Source: Syngnathus acus (lineage: Eukaryota; Chordata; Actinopteri; Syngnathiformes; Syngnathidae). Taken from it: 64,000 nt of DNA. The stretch is taken from positions 7,632,501 to 7,696,500 of the forward strand of contig NC_051104.1 of NCBI RefSeq assembly GCF_901709675.1. The letters are read 5' to 3'. Position 1 is the stretch's first letter. Each line of letters starts with the position of its first letter. A program made the translations under genes and the position numbers. Of this stretch, positions 13,027 through 25,125 are shown one piece after another. The notes beneath the pieces were generated by a model. The model had not been told where the DNA came from, made no database searches, and saw nothing but the letters and a program-made list of their open reading frames with translations.

Positions 13027-14523
13027 CAGAATTGTTCCAGCTCGCTTTGAAAATACACAATTCAAAGTGATAGTGTTAAAAATAAAACTTGCAAATTCCT
13101 TTTAAATGTTTATTTATTCACTTTTATTTATGCTGAATAATGTGAACCACCTTTTTGTACGTATTTAAAAATGCAACAACACAGACATTTGTGTCAAATT
13201 ATTTGAATCCAAACTGCAAATGAGCTTTGGAAATGAATACCGCATTTAAAAAGCCTATCTTTTCAATTCCCCCTTTTAATATTTTTAATTGCCCCCTCCA
13301 GATTTATGAATAAACAAGGCAACAAGATGCACATTGGTTTCACATTGAATGTGAGCTGGTCCTGACATAGTCTATTTATTTTTGGTGCTTCTTCAACTCC
13401 CAACAGTGGGCTGCACTGAAAGCCTTGTTTGCTTTTATCCTTTGGCAATGGTCAATCATTTAATCTCTTTAATAGACCCAAATCAAAACTAATGGTCCAT
13501 GTAAACAACTCTCCGAGTAAACAATGTGGACAGTAGGGCACTTGTGGTGCCTTAGTGATTTTTTCCTTGACTGAATGTGACAGTTTAATACATTTTGAGA
13601 TGAGCAAGGTATAAACTCTTTGGCCCAAACAATGCCTCTTGTCACTCTGTATGTTGCTGATTTTGTTTTGCCACTACTACTCTCTTTATAAATTCATTTA
13701 TGCACATATATTTACAATTTTACATACATTTCTAATGCAATAGCCAAGGGAGAATTTAGGACCAAATTATGGTCAAGAAGTTAAGAGAAAAAACATTGCT
13801 TTTTCTATCGTTCACCACTGTCATTCTTCTTGTAAAAAGATTGGATGGGTTTTAATGAGACGAGTTATATTACTAGGCCTATCATAAAGTAAATGTCTAA
13901 AGACAACATGAAAAGTATACATATATTGACAAATTCACCGTCAAGTATGTGAATGCATGTGAATATTTAAAAAAGAAATATACAATGTAAATATAAATGG
14001 AAAAATGCGTTTGTGTTTTCTCCACAGAGCAAGACTGACATCTGCTGGACAGATAGCCCACCTTCATTTTTTTTTCCCACCTCATTACTACATTGACATG
14101 CACAACTGAATAAATAAGCAAATACATCTTTCCAAAAGTATTATAGCTTGACTCTAATGATCTGTAAGCGACACTAAAACGTATGTATCATGAGTTCGTA
14201 AAACAGGAATGCACCAAGTCTAACGGAATAGCGCACCCCTGTCTCCGTGACTTGGTTCGATCCACATTGTTGAACTCGGAAGTAGTAGTATGTTTTGTTT
14301 ACCACAGTCAGCTGACTTCTATTCCCATGACTGCAATCAACCAGAAACCTTCAGAGATTTGTTAGACGATGCAAAATTGAATATACATGACACATTCAGG
14401 CATACGCATACATTACGTTTGTTACAATTACGCTCCAGTTTGCTCGTAGCTTCCAGCTAATCATCTTGCTTGTGTTGGAAGCACTTTGAAGGTAGCACGT
14501 CGAGCTAGCTAGAGGAAATCAAA

Positions 14524-14562
14524 ATGAGACTTCACCCCAGGAGAGCATCTGTTTATCTGTAA
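14524..14562 (+). other. Short upstream ORF before bloc1s5
   Basis: A 12-codon frame (MRLHPRRASVYL, then TAA) ends two bases before the bloc1s5 start codon: stop at 14560-14562, main ATG at 14565. Its start context (tcaaaATGa) has a purine at -3. It matters only if transcription begins upstream of 14524, which the sequence alone does not show. Confidence 0.4.
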
Positions 14563-14564
14563 AA

Positions 14565-15720
14565 ATGGACAAAATTATTAAAGGTGAGTGCTTAAGTCGT
14601 GCTTAATGCGTATGTATTATTTTTAAAAAATGGTATTATAATTTTTATAGTATATGAATTTGGAATGGGGTAGAATTAATTTAGTTGTTGGACCCCAGCT
14701 CCATTTTGTAAGATCTGTTTTGGCTCTTTTTATGTACATTTTAATGTGTATGATGGCTTCATTAAAAAAACTTTATGCAATGTATTCTTCGTGCTGTTTT
14801 TAATTGTGGCTTGATTGTACATATTATATGTAAATGTTTTCTTTGTTGCATCTGCAGATGTTGGTGATATCCAGTCTCGGCTGCTTGACCACAGGCCTGT
14901 TATTAATGCAGAGATCCGTTACTTTGTCAGAGAATTTGAGGTAGATGACACAAACACATTATGCTTGATTTGGTTTGATTCATGATAATTGCCATAACAC
15001 TTACACACAGTATGTGGCCGACGCCAAATGGAATGAACCTTTTATGAAGCACCCTATACATTGTTGCTCAATCGTCCTTTTGTGCCAAAGCTTTTCATAT
15101 TATTCCCACTTTCCCAGGAAAAAAGGGCTCACAGGGAGAGCCGACTACTGGAGCGCATGAGTAAAGTGGTGCAAGAAGCAAATGAGGAAGTGCTACCCTC
15201 AGATTTGGAAGGTGTGAAGCAGCGGCTCTCCAATATCATTGCTCGACGTAAGTATTGGCCCCCACAGTTCTGCTGGCGCAAAGATCAAAACTAGCTTGAA
15301 GAAGGAATTTCCACATGGATTCAGTTTGAATTGCAAATATAATGTCACATTTTGATGACCACTTTTGCTTGCTTGTCACAGTGAATGCTGCTAATCACAT
15401 GGCCGAAAGAGTCCAGCAGAGGGAGCTAGAAACGCACCAGGTATAGAAATATGGCAACACGAGCACACTGCTTACTTTGCAAGGAACATCCTAAAACATC
15501 ATTTTGATATCCTTTGATCATTTTGTTGATGCACATTTCCTTCCAGAGCGGTCAGCTGCAGGAAAACATAGGGCGTCTGAAAGATGAGTGGGCAGACTTT
15601 GTAAAAGAGCAGCAGCGACTGAAGGAAGAGGTGAGCCAAGAGCATGCCGAGGCTGTCAGACAGGTCAGCACTCGGTACAGTGAGAAGAAGGAGCTGGATC
15701 AGTTGCTGGCAGATGTTTAG
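14565..15720 (+). CDS. bloc1s5: BLOC-1 subunit 5 (Muted homologue), complete
   Basis: This is a subunit of the BLOC-1 complex, which sorts cargo from endosomes to lysosome-related organelles such as melanosomes and platelet dense granules. Five coding exons: 14565-14583, 14858-14940, 15118-15247, 15382-15440 and 15547-15720. The phases close and give 154 aa. Diagnostic blocks are MDKIIKDVGDIQSRLLDHRP and IRYFVREFE, which align with the family's IIKDLGEIHSRLLDHRPVI and RYFVKEFE regions. Exons 3-5 are mostly charged, heptad-like coiled coil, ending in KKELDQLLADV. The human protein is 187 aa; the difference is mainly a shorter N-terminus here, since exon 1 codes for only MDKIIK plus one base. 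AATAAA motifs follow at 16048 and 16332. In human the gene also lies next to EEF1E1 on the same strand. Confidence 0.92.
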
Positions 15721-16047
15721 TCATTGTGTGCCAGTATGGATACAAGTGTGTGGTTAGAAAAGCTACAAGAATTAGCTCATGTGCTGCTTTTCCCCCAAAA
15801 TTCATCTTCAAAGTGTGATTCATATTGTACGTAAACATAGCAACAGAAAAAGCACAATGAGGAAAATGTCGGCAATATGTCACTTTGAAACATTTTGCCA
15901 GGTTCTAAGATTCCCTGCCTGGAAAACAGTGATGTATCGTTTTTATAAAGGAAAGCATCATCAATATCATCAATATGCCTAGCAGGTGTGTGTAAAGCAC
16001 AGGTCAAGTGTTCAAGAAGTAAGTGCAAACAGAACTTTGGTTTCCAG

Positions 16048-16053
16048 AATAAA
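16048..16053 (+). terminator. bloc1s5: bloc1s5 poly(A) signal (AATAAA)
   Basis: AATAAA 328 bp after the bloc1s5 stop codon. A second AATAAA at 16332-16337 could give a longer transcript. Confidence 0.55.
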
Positions 16054-17976
16054 TCACCAGCGCGCCCGTGTTTGGAACGTTTGACCTTTGTCTTCAAGTA
16101 AAGCCACTGTCTGCTTGAATGATCAGTAACAGCTGCTTGGCCACATCAAAAACAATGGCACATATCCACACTATTTGTACTGCTGCTTTCACCCAAGAAC
16201 ATCATCATGTGACACATGTTGTTCATCTGCTTCCAATTTCCTTCTAGGTCTAATGTTTCCATGTGCACATGAGAAGGATTACATGTGTACTTTTCAGTCA
16301 TTGTCAATGTCAAATGAAACAACATTCAAGAAATAAAACAAAATGCCTAAAAGCTGACATTTTACATTCTTATTGAATCATTTTGTTCATTTACAATTTT
16401 ATAAATCGAAGTGCATGAGTTTGTCAATAATTAGCACTCTCGCCACTAGAGGGCGGAATTACACTATTAATGTGTTTATTGAAAGGGCGGTGCGTTTGAC
16501 CAGGGGTGCTTACACTTTTCATACCTGTTGTACTACTTGATTCTGGAAGTGGTCTTTAGAAGGTTTTTGTCACAGGAGATTTTGAGAGGAAAAAAATGTC
16601 TCAGGTACCTTTTTTTCTTTCCATTTGGTTCCCAGCGACTTCATCTCCTTAAGCTCTCATGCAAGGGCACACTTCATTTCCTCTGCTCGCATTCACCGGT
16701 GTCAAAGTAAGAGTCGAGATGGCGAGTGCCAAAGCAGAACGTGGTGGTCGCCATGTCATCAATCAGAGCCAGCAGATGTTTGCAGGAAAGGAAAAGGGCC
16801 GGCCGGGCCAGCACCAATTTGCCTTGACCATATTTAACGTGCATGAGTTCACGTGTGCACCTTCTCGTGTTAGTGACACGGCGCAGCTGTCCAACATGGA
16901 GACAGCTCATCATCGGCTAATAAGGAGCGACAAGACGGAAACATGGTCAGCCTCTGCCAGCGAGGCGCCTTTTCATCTGCCCTTGTTTATTTTTTGGTTT
17001 GGCTGCAAAGAAAGAAAAACAGAGCCTGTGAAAAGTCGGAGACCAGGGCAGGGCAGGGCCTCTTTTCAAGCCTGACGTGAGAATGCTCAACACTCATCAG
17101 GACTCAGCAGGATGTTGTCAGATTGAGAAATGTATTCCAGTACTTTATTCATGACAACCAAATATTAACACGCATCGAGTAGCTGTTGAACTTTCAGAAA
17201 CATCAGCAAACCTCATCATTCTGTCCAATTAGAACCCACCAAATAAAAATGTTCCCAAGATCCCGACCATGCCATCTACGTTGAGGTGAAAGTAACCATT
17301 CCTTCGTCTTTACGGCTGCAATTATAGAACGCTAATAAAATGCCAGCACGGTGAAATTTGAATTCGAAGAAAGAAATAAAATCGGCACAAGCCCCCTACT
17401 CCCGTCGTCTGATTTCTCTGCGGCCGGAACACCTTTCACTCGGGTCCAGGGATGAGAAAAAGCAGGTCTTCGTCAAACAATTTAAGCGTGTTTTGCTGGA
17501 ACAATGGGACTTGGGCTATTCATTCACTCTGGCTTTCCTGGTGACTTTTGAGAATTCCCAGCCTTTTTTTTCTTCTTCTTTCTATTGTGCTACAAGATGG
17601 GCCCCTGTGTTCCTCAATTACAGCGTGTCCAAACTGAAAATGCCAGCGAACAAAAGCACCGTGCTTCCAAGTTAATAACTCTGCACAACACCACCCCAGG
17701 GGGCCTTGATGCTTCCTAGGTGGATGCTAATGCAGGTGCTGAAATGAATTCTTGGGCTAAAGCGAATGTTCACCCCTAAATGGGAAAAGTGGTGCTCTCC
17801 AAGCTGCAGTAAAACTAATTAAGGGATTGATATTTTTCCAGGGGAACTCGCCAGGCGTACTGGACAGTCTCATCTTAGCCTGGGTGGCATATAAAAGCAA
17901 TAATTGCCAAGAAATGGACCTCAAATGAAATGTGCCTCCCACTTTTTATTTTTGCCCAAGCTCACTTTCAAGAAAC

Positions 17977-18199
17977 GGTGTCAAACTCAAGGCCCGGGGG
18001 CCAGATACAGCCCACCACATCATTTGATGTGGCCCGCCAAGACAAATTCTGCACCGACTTTATGCCATGACTAAAGTCACAAATTGTCGTCACTTTTTAA
18101 AAATAGAGGTATTGCTAACCATTTATCTTTTGAAACTATTTGAACAGTTGTCATTATGGCCCTCCGAGGGAAACTGCGACAAAAATGAATTTGACACCC
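17977..18199 (-). mobile_element. hAT-like miniature inverted-repeat element, copy 1
   Basis: This 223-bp segment begins GGTGTCAAACTCAAGGCC and ends TTTGACACC, so its ends are inverted. The body contains the GATGTGGCCCG and GGCCCTCCGAGGG blocks that also occur, in reverse order and on the other strand, at 26308-26597. It has no coding capacity. Assignment to a hAT-type non-autonomous family rests on remembered similarity to sequences widespread in fish genomes, not on a database search. Confidence 0.7.
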
Positions 18200-18756
18200 C
18201 TGCTGAGTCGAAATTGACATTGCTGTTGCTGTATACTTGATATGTAAAAAAAAGGTAGCAGCTTCCCAGCACCTGCCGCCAAGTCAAAGTCATTACACGG
18301 CTTAATGGCTTGTGTGGACACACCTTGGCTCGCTCTCTGACTGCTTCTGCACATGCTCCGTCCGAGGTGCACACTGCACTCAGTCACCCGCACACTCGCT
18401 GTAAGACTTCCTACCAATCAGATCTGACATCGGCTTTTTTGCATGTGATCCTTCCGGTGGTTTTATTGGTCACTTGCTTTAGAATGGAGACACCTGTTGG
18501 AGATATAAACTCACGTTCATGAAACATGCACACACACAAAATTAGACATTAAACAGAAGCATTGCGTTGTTCACTTGTGTGTCTTCAAGCCAATGTCATT
18601 TGGGGGGGTTAAGAAATGCGTCTCAGAAAAAGAGCAAACATCTGTTTTGTAATTCCGCCACCTCTCGACTGCAACGCGGGCCAGACCTGAAGCAAATCTG
18701 GGCACCTTTAAGCATTTTCCATGAGAGTGAGCAGAAGCACCAATCAGCTGGTGACG

Positions 18757-19112
18757 GTCACGATCGGAATGGAGCAGGCTTGAGGGAAAAGGTAGTTGGA
18801 TGGGAGGATGAGACCAGGAACAAGACCAACACAACCGGCAAACTAACATCACTTAGCAGACCGACCGACCGACAGACAGACAGACAGACAGACTGACCGA
18901 CAGACAGACAGACAGACAGACTGACCGACAGGGATGGCAAACAGAAAATGACCGAAATAACCGGCAAAGGGCGTGACCCGCAGACAGGACTTAAATACAC
19001 GCCAGGTAACGAGAGGCAGGTGACTGTGATTGAGAGTAGACACAGGAAGGGAGGGGCGAGCACACCGACAGAAACTATGACAATATGGACACGATCGGGG
19101 ACGAGTCGTGAC
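18757..19112. mobile_element. Inverted-repeat element with internal GACA array, copy 1
   Basis: This element starts GTCACGATCGGAATGGAGC and ends GACGAGTCGTGAC, giving terminal GTCACGA/TCGTGAC inverted repeats. It shares long colinear blocks with 37052-37459: CGGAATGGAGC, GGCAAACTAACAT, AGGACTTAAATACA, AGGTAACGAGAGG, AGGTGACTGTGATT and GGGGACGAGT. A GACC/GACA tetranucleotide array sits inside at 18860-18930. No open reading frame for a transposase is present. Confidence 0.75.
18860..18930. repeat. (GACA/GACC)n tetranucleotide array
   Basis: Runs of GACC and GACA units with a higher-order pattern, in which a block of GACA units ends in GACTGACC and then repeats. It lies inside the inverted-repeat element. 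Confidence 0.9.
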
Positions 19113-21346
19113 AGTGACAGCATCGTATGAACAAACATTGACGCAAGCAGGAATACTTTCTTTGCAAGTCTTACAAGCATATCAAAACGTGGAGTTATGC
19201 ATCAGTACTTTTTGGATGAGCTACCTTACCCAATTTGGGTTACTTTTGCCTCATAGTTTGAAGCGTGTAGGCCTTGTACTATATCAAGACAAAAAAATAA
19301 AACGGTATGACATTTTTTCTTGAGATCATGACAACCAAATGCGAGCTGACTATAAATCCAATTCAATGATTCAGTGTGACTTTGTTTGATAAGCCAGCAA
19401 GTGAACATGTGTCTGTCTCTGTTTGCCCGACTTCATTCCTGTCCTAGTTTGGCAGGTATATCCTGATGACTTCCCCAGCAGGAAGTCAGTGGGCCTTTTC
19501 AAATGAACCTTATAATGAATGGCTCACATTCAGGTGACATGTTTTTATGTCTTCTTACATTCTGGGCTTTTTTTGTTCTTTTGGGGTACGTAGACCACCC
19601 AAGTCAGCAGATTTAGAATTGCAGACAACTTGATTCCAATCACGAATAACAGCAATGACTGTATTTCTTGTTTCAGTGCATTTTCAGTTGAAAGAACCTT
19701 GATAAGTGGCAGAATTCAGCTTTTGGTGTCAAAGGCAATCTCCAATGCTGTCCCTGTCACTCTGTCAAACCACGTCGCTTTATTTGTCTTTGCGGATGTG
19801 GAGCATTGGCACCAATTGCCGTCAACCCATTTGAGCCCACATCCACTCTGACCAACTTTGAACACATCCTTCCCTTCTGCTTTTCTTTCCTCCCTCTCCA
19901 AAATCCCATTGACACCCACGCTGGCACTTTGTGTCATTCTATCTCACACCTTACACCACCTCCACATTTTTTCTTTTCTTTCTTCATTCCAGTTTCCATC
20001 CTTTCATGTTTTGAGTGCAATGATGTGGGAGAAGCCTTTCCCATTGCTAGCGCAGGTGTCTACTGCTCTAGTGACTCATCTGAAAAGGACATTGGTTCCC
20101 CTCTGTTGGTCATATCATCATATCCTGTGTCCCGGATATGATATTGTCATGTGGACCGAATGGAAAATCATCTGGCTTTGGAGCGCAGTCATGGGAGGAG
20201 GATGCTGAGAGCTTTATTGGAAAGAATTGAAAGTACAGAGTGATTCCCCGCTGTTTTGACACACAAACCCAATGGACACTGTGCCTTTCTCACGCTTTGG
20301 GTTCATTCATCGATCATGGTGATCTCTTTATTCCTTCCTCTTATCAAGAAGACAATATACTGCACAAGAAAGTGTTGCTGCCGCAGCCATTCGAGAGGTT
20401 GATACGATAATGCAATAAAATATCGCAAGTCATGTACTTCCCTTGTTAGTTTTCACAGTTTGCCACCTGCCAGTTCATACAAAATGTCCACTGACTGCAC
20501 ACAATCTGGAAAATCATCAGACTGTCATCCAGCCCCCATGCTCCATTCATCTTCCCTCCTCTTATTAAAGTATGGCGGCGGCGGCAGCAGCAGGCCTGGC
20601 AAGGTGGCGTCCCATCAACAATGTGTAACCAAGAGACAGCCACAAGTATGTGGCCTCCACTTCACACAAATGTGAAAAGTGTCAGTAGCAATTTAGACAC
20701 TTAATGACACGTTGAGATGTGTGCTCATGGGATCGCCATGGAAACAATAGAGTCCAGCTGCAAGAAGCAGACCACTTTTGGAGATAGCTCTCATTTTTCA
20801 CCATCAATTAACAGGAATGTGTTTGACTTGAGAAACTATTGCAAAAGGAGAAAGTGGCAGGACGTGGGAGACATCAATCAGCCCGTGTCAAATCCAGTCC
20901 AAGATGCAGGAACTCAAACAAACGTCAGCTTATGCTTCACATCTGCACAGTTGACTCCATCGGGGCAGAAATATGATCAAATGGGAATCAGTCATAACAC
21001 TCCAGATAAATGGAGTCCTTCTGTGTACTTTAATCAGAAGCCCTCCAAATGAATGTTTACCAAAACGTTCCTATTTTTGCGAAGGCTTTGGATGGTTGGT
21101 CACATTCATCTTGGCGTAACGTGATCCATCCACCCAGTTACTTGTAACCAGACGAGCAGGAAAAGCAGAGCAAACGCCTCCAGGCTTGCACAAATTGCGT
21201 GGATGGAGAACCTTCATAGGCGCGCGTGCACATCTGCATACTTTGAATCCGATTTGGAAAGCGCAGCGTGAACGCGCTTGCTCCATTGCAACCGGCGAAG
21301 CCGCAGCGACCGAGCGAGCGACCGAGCGGGCGGGCGCACACTCATC

Positions 21347-24300
21347 ATGGCATCCGCAATGAATTGCACTCCATTTCTCCTAGTTTGTATTTATTCCTTC
21401 TTGTTTTCTTCTGTATTTTGCGATGAAAACGATACAAGCGATCCAGCAGTGGAGCACGCCAAGCACACGTACACGGTGGAAATGTTCAACGAGGCAGTTC
21501 CAACCGCACCGCACTTTGTCATGTTTTACGCCCCATGGTAAGTTGACCGTCTGTCTCGCTTCTTCTCATACGCGATGCCTTGCGAAAGCTACGCACTGAC
21601 ATTTAACAGTTAGCATGCTCGTTAGCATAGGCGCTTGGCTTTTGTTGCTCAGTTTGAGCTTCAAGCTAGTAGCACATTTAGCACAATTTGACGCTTTGAA
21701 GCTCGTTTAGTTTGCCAGAAACCATTGCATTCCTCGTTTGAGTCAATAGCTGAAGAGTTGGGGGGGGTTTTAGGGTACGTAAATGACGTAGCTTAATGTT
21801 GTGAGTCTTGCTCACTGAGCTGACGTGGCACAAGCAGACTACGTCTTGGTTGCCATCACCCATTCATCTGCAATTATTAGGCTCAGAGTATTGGGGGGAA
21901 AGTCATATTCCAATAATTAAGCAATATAAAACCAAATATAAGGAAAAAATGAGAACTTTGAATGAAATAAAGTTTTTGTCAGCAAAATGAAAACGGAATT
22001 CAAATATATCCCCAGAGCACACCAGTAATAACTGTGTACATTTTGTTATGTGCAGGTGTGGCCATTGTAAGAACCTGCAGCCAACGTGGAATGAATTGGC
22101 AGATAAGTACAACAACATGGATGACACTCCGGCCTACGTGGTAAAAGTCAACTGTGTCCAGGACACCAAGTTTTGCTCCAAAGACCACAACATAAGAGGC
22201 TATCCCTCGTACGTATTGCTCTCCATATCTCCTGTTGAATTCACATGGAGTTCTTGAAGTAAAATTCCTGGGATCAACTTCATCCTTGGATGTTGTATTC
22301 TTTATTTGGATTTGATATTCAGCATTGAATAGAACCTCCAAATTGAATAACCTTCAATTTGACGTACCTTTAGTCTTATTGAATGATTGATTTCACTGCA
22401 TTTTAAAATGTTGACATCTAGCATGTTTGGGTTCTTCCTAGACTGGTCTTGTACAAGCCCGAACAGAAACCTATCAAGTACCAAGGACCGAGAACTCTAG
22501 AGCTTCTCGAGGAGTGGATGTTGAGTACGCTCGAGATGGACCCTGCTGTAAGTGATGCCACATCATGTCAAGTGGTTGTGTTCAAATGGGGCTCTTCATG
22601 GATGCCTCTCTCTTCTCCTGCTTCCTCCAGGAAGTAGAAACTGCACAGGGGCAACCTGGAGTTCCCCCAGAGCCCAAAGATGGCATGTACGAACTTGCCA
22701 CCTCCAACTTTAAGGATCATGTTTCGAAAGGTGAGGACAACTTTTCTGTCAGCAGGTGAAATGAATTGTAAAACTTGCTGTTCAAGTTCCAACCAGCCAA
22801 AGCGGTCAATCTGGATCCTTGCCTTAATTGCCTTAACTGACGTTTTAGTGCACAAGTCAATACGCCTCCATGAAGTCTCTACTGTTTGGGTTCTCGAGCG
22901 AAAATAAATGAGCCCAGAGAGCAGGATATGACATAGGCATTTTTAAGCCTGTGTTTATTGCTCCTCCCTTCACATGTTGGCAGCGCAGTAAATATTGTGT
23001 CATGATTACATGAAGGCGTGTGTCAATCAAGCAGCTCGAACCTCAATATAGAAAAGAATTGATGATATTCACGCGACAGTTATTTCGGGTTGCCTGATGA
23101 TCGGTTCTTTTTTCTTTTCTTTTAGGTTTTCATTTTGTCGAGTTCTACGCTCCATGGTGTGGCCACTGCAAAGCCTTGGCTCCTACCTGGGAACAGATGG
23201 CCTCCACCTTTGAGCATTCTGAGGAGGTCAAAATCGGAAAGGTGGGCCATTATAGAAAAGCGTCGTGATTTTCTTCACAATTGTTTTGAGTTATTTTGTT
23301 AGCGGGAATTGTAATGCAAATGTTCTCGGCTTGTTCTTCAGCTGGACTGCACACAACACCATGATATGTGTATAGCGTTCAAAGTGCGGGGATATCCCAC
23401 ACTGCTCTTCTTCAAGGGAGGTAAGAAGGTAGGTTTCCAACTCACCACAGAAGGTTTTTTCAATTTGAAGCTTATGGCTGACGTGTGCTTCCCACTGCAG
23501 ATTGAGATCACACCTTTCAAGGGGAAGAGAGACTATGACACCCTCAAAAGCTTTGTGGACGAGATGGTGATCGCTGCAAAGGCCAAACTCGAAGAAGCTG
23601 ATGAAGACAAGGAGGAGCCTGAGAATGATGAAGAAAAAAGAGACGTAGAGGAGACAAAAGAGGTCAAAGAAGAAGTCAAGGAGGAGGTAGAAGTCAAGGA
23701 AGAAGTGGCCGAGGAGGAGGTGAGTCTGAGGAGCATCTTGATGGGAAGAAAATGTTTCGACTGGAAATTGAGTGCAAAATTAGCTTTTGCTCTAATATCC
23801 CATACATGAGGCACAGGCCAATATCTCATTTCTATTTGCTTTGTTTGCAGTCCAACGTCCTCAAGCTGACAGAAGACAACTTTGACGAGACCATCGCCAA
23901 AGGATTGACTTTTGTCAAATTCTTTGCTCCATGGTAGGATATTTGATGCTCAAAGGGGCAGGCAGGCAGATAAAGAACGCCACGTGTTCAGTTTGCGCAC
24001 GCCCCGCCCGTGGTTTCATCCGACGTTGGTCTTGTGCAGGTGCGGCCACTGTAAACATCTGGCTCCAGTGTGGGAGGATCTTTCCACTCAGGACTTTCCT
24101 GCTCAGACCAACGTCAAGATTGCCAAGGTGGATTGCACGGTGGAGCGCACGCTCTGCAATAAGTACTCTGTAAGTACGGATGAAGCAATTCAAGTGTCAC
24201 ATTTTTAAGACGTGATAAGGTGTATCTTGAATGCGGCTCTAAACTGCTGCAATGGCTATCAGGGTTTGTTTGCCTTTCTTAACGGAGCGGTTCATCTTTA

Positions 24301-24491
24301 CCGAGGAAGCGCACAAATTCCCACCGCAAGGTTTTGATTTCCCGTTTGTTGCCACGGCCCCTCCTCAGGTGCAAGGTTACCCCACCTTGATAATGTTCAG
24401 CGCCGGGATGCAGGGCGCCGAGTACAACGGCCCGCGGGACCTGGAAAAGCTGCACGACTTTGTGAAGAAGCAGGTGAGGGATGAGCTGTAA
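21347..24491 (+). CDS. txndc5: Thioredoxin domain-containing protein 5 (ERp46), complete
   Basis: This is an ER-lumen protein disulfide isomerase that rapidly introduces disulfides into folding proteins. Ten coding exons: 21347-21537, 22056-22208, 22442-22547, 22631-22730, 23126-23241, 23342-23428, 23501-23719, 23851-23933, 24040-24169 and 24369-24491. The product is 435 aa (human 432). A signal peptide (about residues 1-24, ending SSVFC) is followed by three thioredoxin domains. Each has a WCGHC active site (CGHC at 65-68, 195-198 and 353-356), and in each the preceding APW ends one block. The C-terminus is RDEL, a KDEL-type ER retrieval signal. Exon 7 encodes a Glu/Lys-rich linker between domains 2 and 3. 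Exon 6 has two possible donors 8 bp apart; only the downstream one keeps the frame. The gene converges on bmp6, with 2.7 kb between the stop codons. Confidence 0.97.
21821..21828 (+). promoter_or_regulatory. txndc5: UPRE-like motif (TGACGTGG) in txndc5 intron 1
   Basis: TGACGTGG matches the core of the unfolded-protein-response element bound by XBP1/ATF6. It lies about 280 bp into intron 1 of an ER folding enzyme whose family is known to respond to ER stress. An 8-bp match can arise by chance. Confidence 0.35.
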
Positions 24492-25119
24492 GTGTCGGCG
24501 CCCGTCCCTCGGAGCAGCATTTGCGGCGGCGGCGGCAGCAGCAGCAAGCTGTGTCCTGCACCGGCCAAACCTTCCTCTCCTTTTCCTGTGTTGACACAAC
24601 AATTCTGGGTGGTTAGGTACGTGAATGTAGTTCTCATTCTTGGGTCTTTGAAGCCACTTTTGGAAGTTTCTTATTTCCTGACATTGCCACGTTTCCTTCG
24701 TTTTTTTTTTTTTTTTTTTTAGTACTTGGGATCAGTTATTCAAGTGCAAGCCATTATTTGATGTTGAGTGTTACCTCTGAGCCACACCAGTGCTTTTGTG
24801 ACTTAACTCTCAGGGACAAAGCTCAGTGAGCTCGGGAGCTCCTCACAGGAGTCTGACATAAAGACGTAACTACAAGTCAGCTCCTCCATGGTGCCCCATA
24901 AGATCCATTTTTTTAAACCAGAATCTAGTTTCTGCTCCTCCTGTTGAACCCGAATGGTACTAGAAGGCTTTATGGACCTGCATAGAATGACGAGCCACTA
25001 ACGGTGTGGTTTTAAAATAGCCTTATTGTTTTTGTACTTGTCAAAGGAAGTGTTTTCTGTGGCCCAGTGGGGTCAAAGCACTGAATTAGTTCCTAAAAAC
25101 ATTGAATACTCCATCGATA

Positions 25120-25125
25120 AATAAA
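25120..25125 (+). terminator. txndc5: txndc5 poly(A) signal (AATAAA)
   Basis: AATAAA about 630 bp after the txndc5 stop. A second AATAAA at 25399-25404 is an equally good candidate. Confidence 0.5.

Larger units (their letters stand above)
4596..14564. other. About 10 kb between eef1e1 and bloc1s5, no gene seen
   Basis: After the eef1e1 3' UTR I see no exon-like block with family similarity and flanking splice sites. The stretch holds two local tandem duplications (4891-5045 and 6355-6511), an AAGCC pentamer array (7672-7731), a degenerate CCGTC-rich run (about 10595-10660), CA microsatellites (10367-10386, 12487-12509) and a 20-base G run (13007-13026). Open frames of up to about 155 codons lie in repeats or lack any similarity that I recognise. 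Confidence 0.6.
15721..21346. other. Spacer between bloc1s5 and txndc5, no gene seen
   Basis: The stretch starts with the bloc1s5 3' UTR. It then contains a hAT-like miniature element (17977-18199) and an inverted-repeat element with an internal GACA array (18757-19112). A GC- and CpG-rich segment precedes the txndc5 start. The longest frame (about 138 codons from 16659) shows no similarity that I recognise and no splice context. Confidence 0.6.

Noticed and set aside
4595-14565. An eef1e1-bloc1s5 read-through transcript like the one known in human
   Set aside because: The two genes are in the same order and strand, but no splice site inside the last eef1e1 exon could be supported from sequence alone.
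16659-17075. A 138-codon frame upstream of txndc5
   Set aside because: It has no recognisable domain and no splice or promoter context. A chance open frame is the simplest reading.
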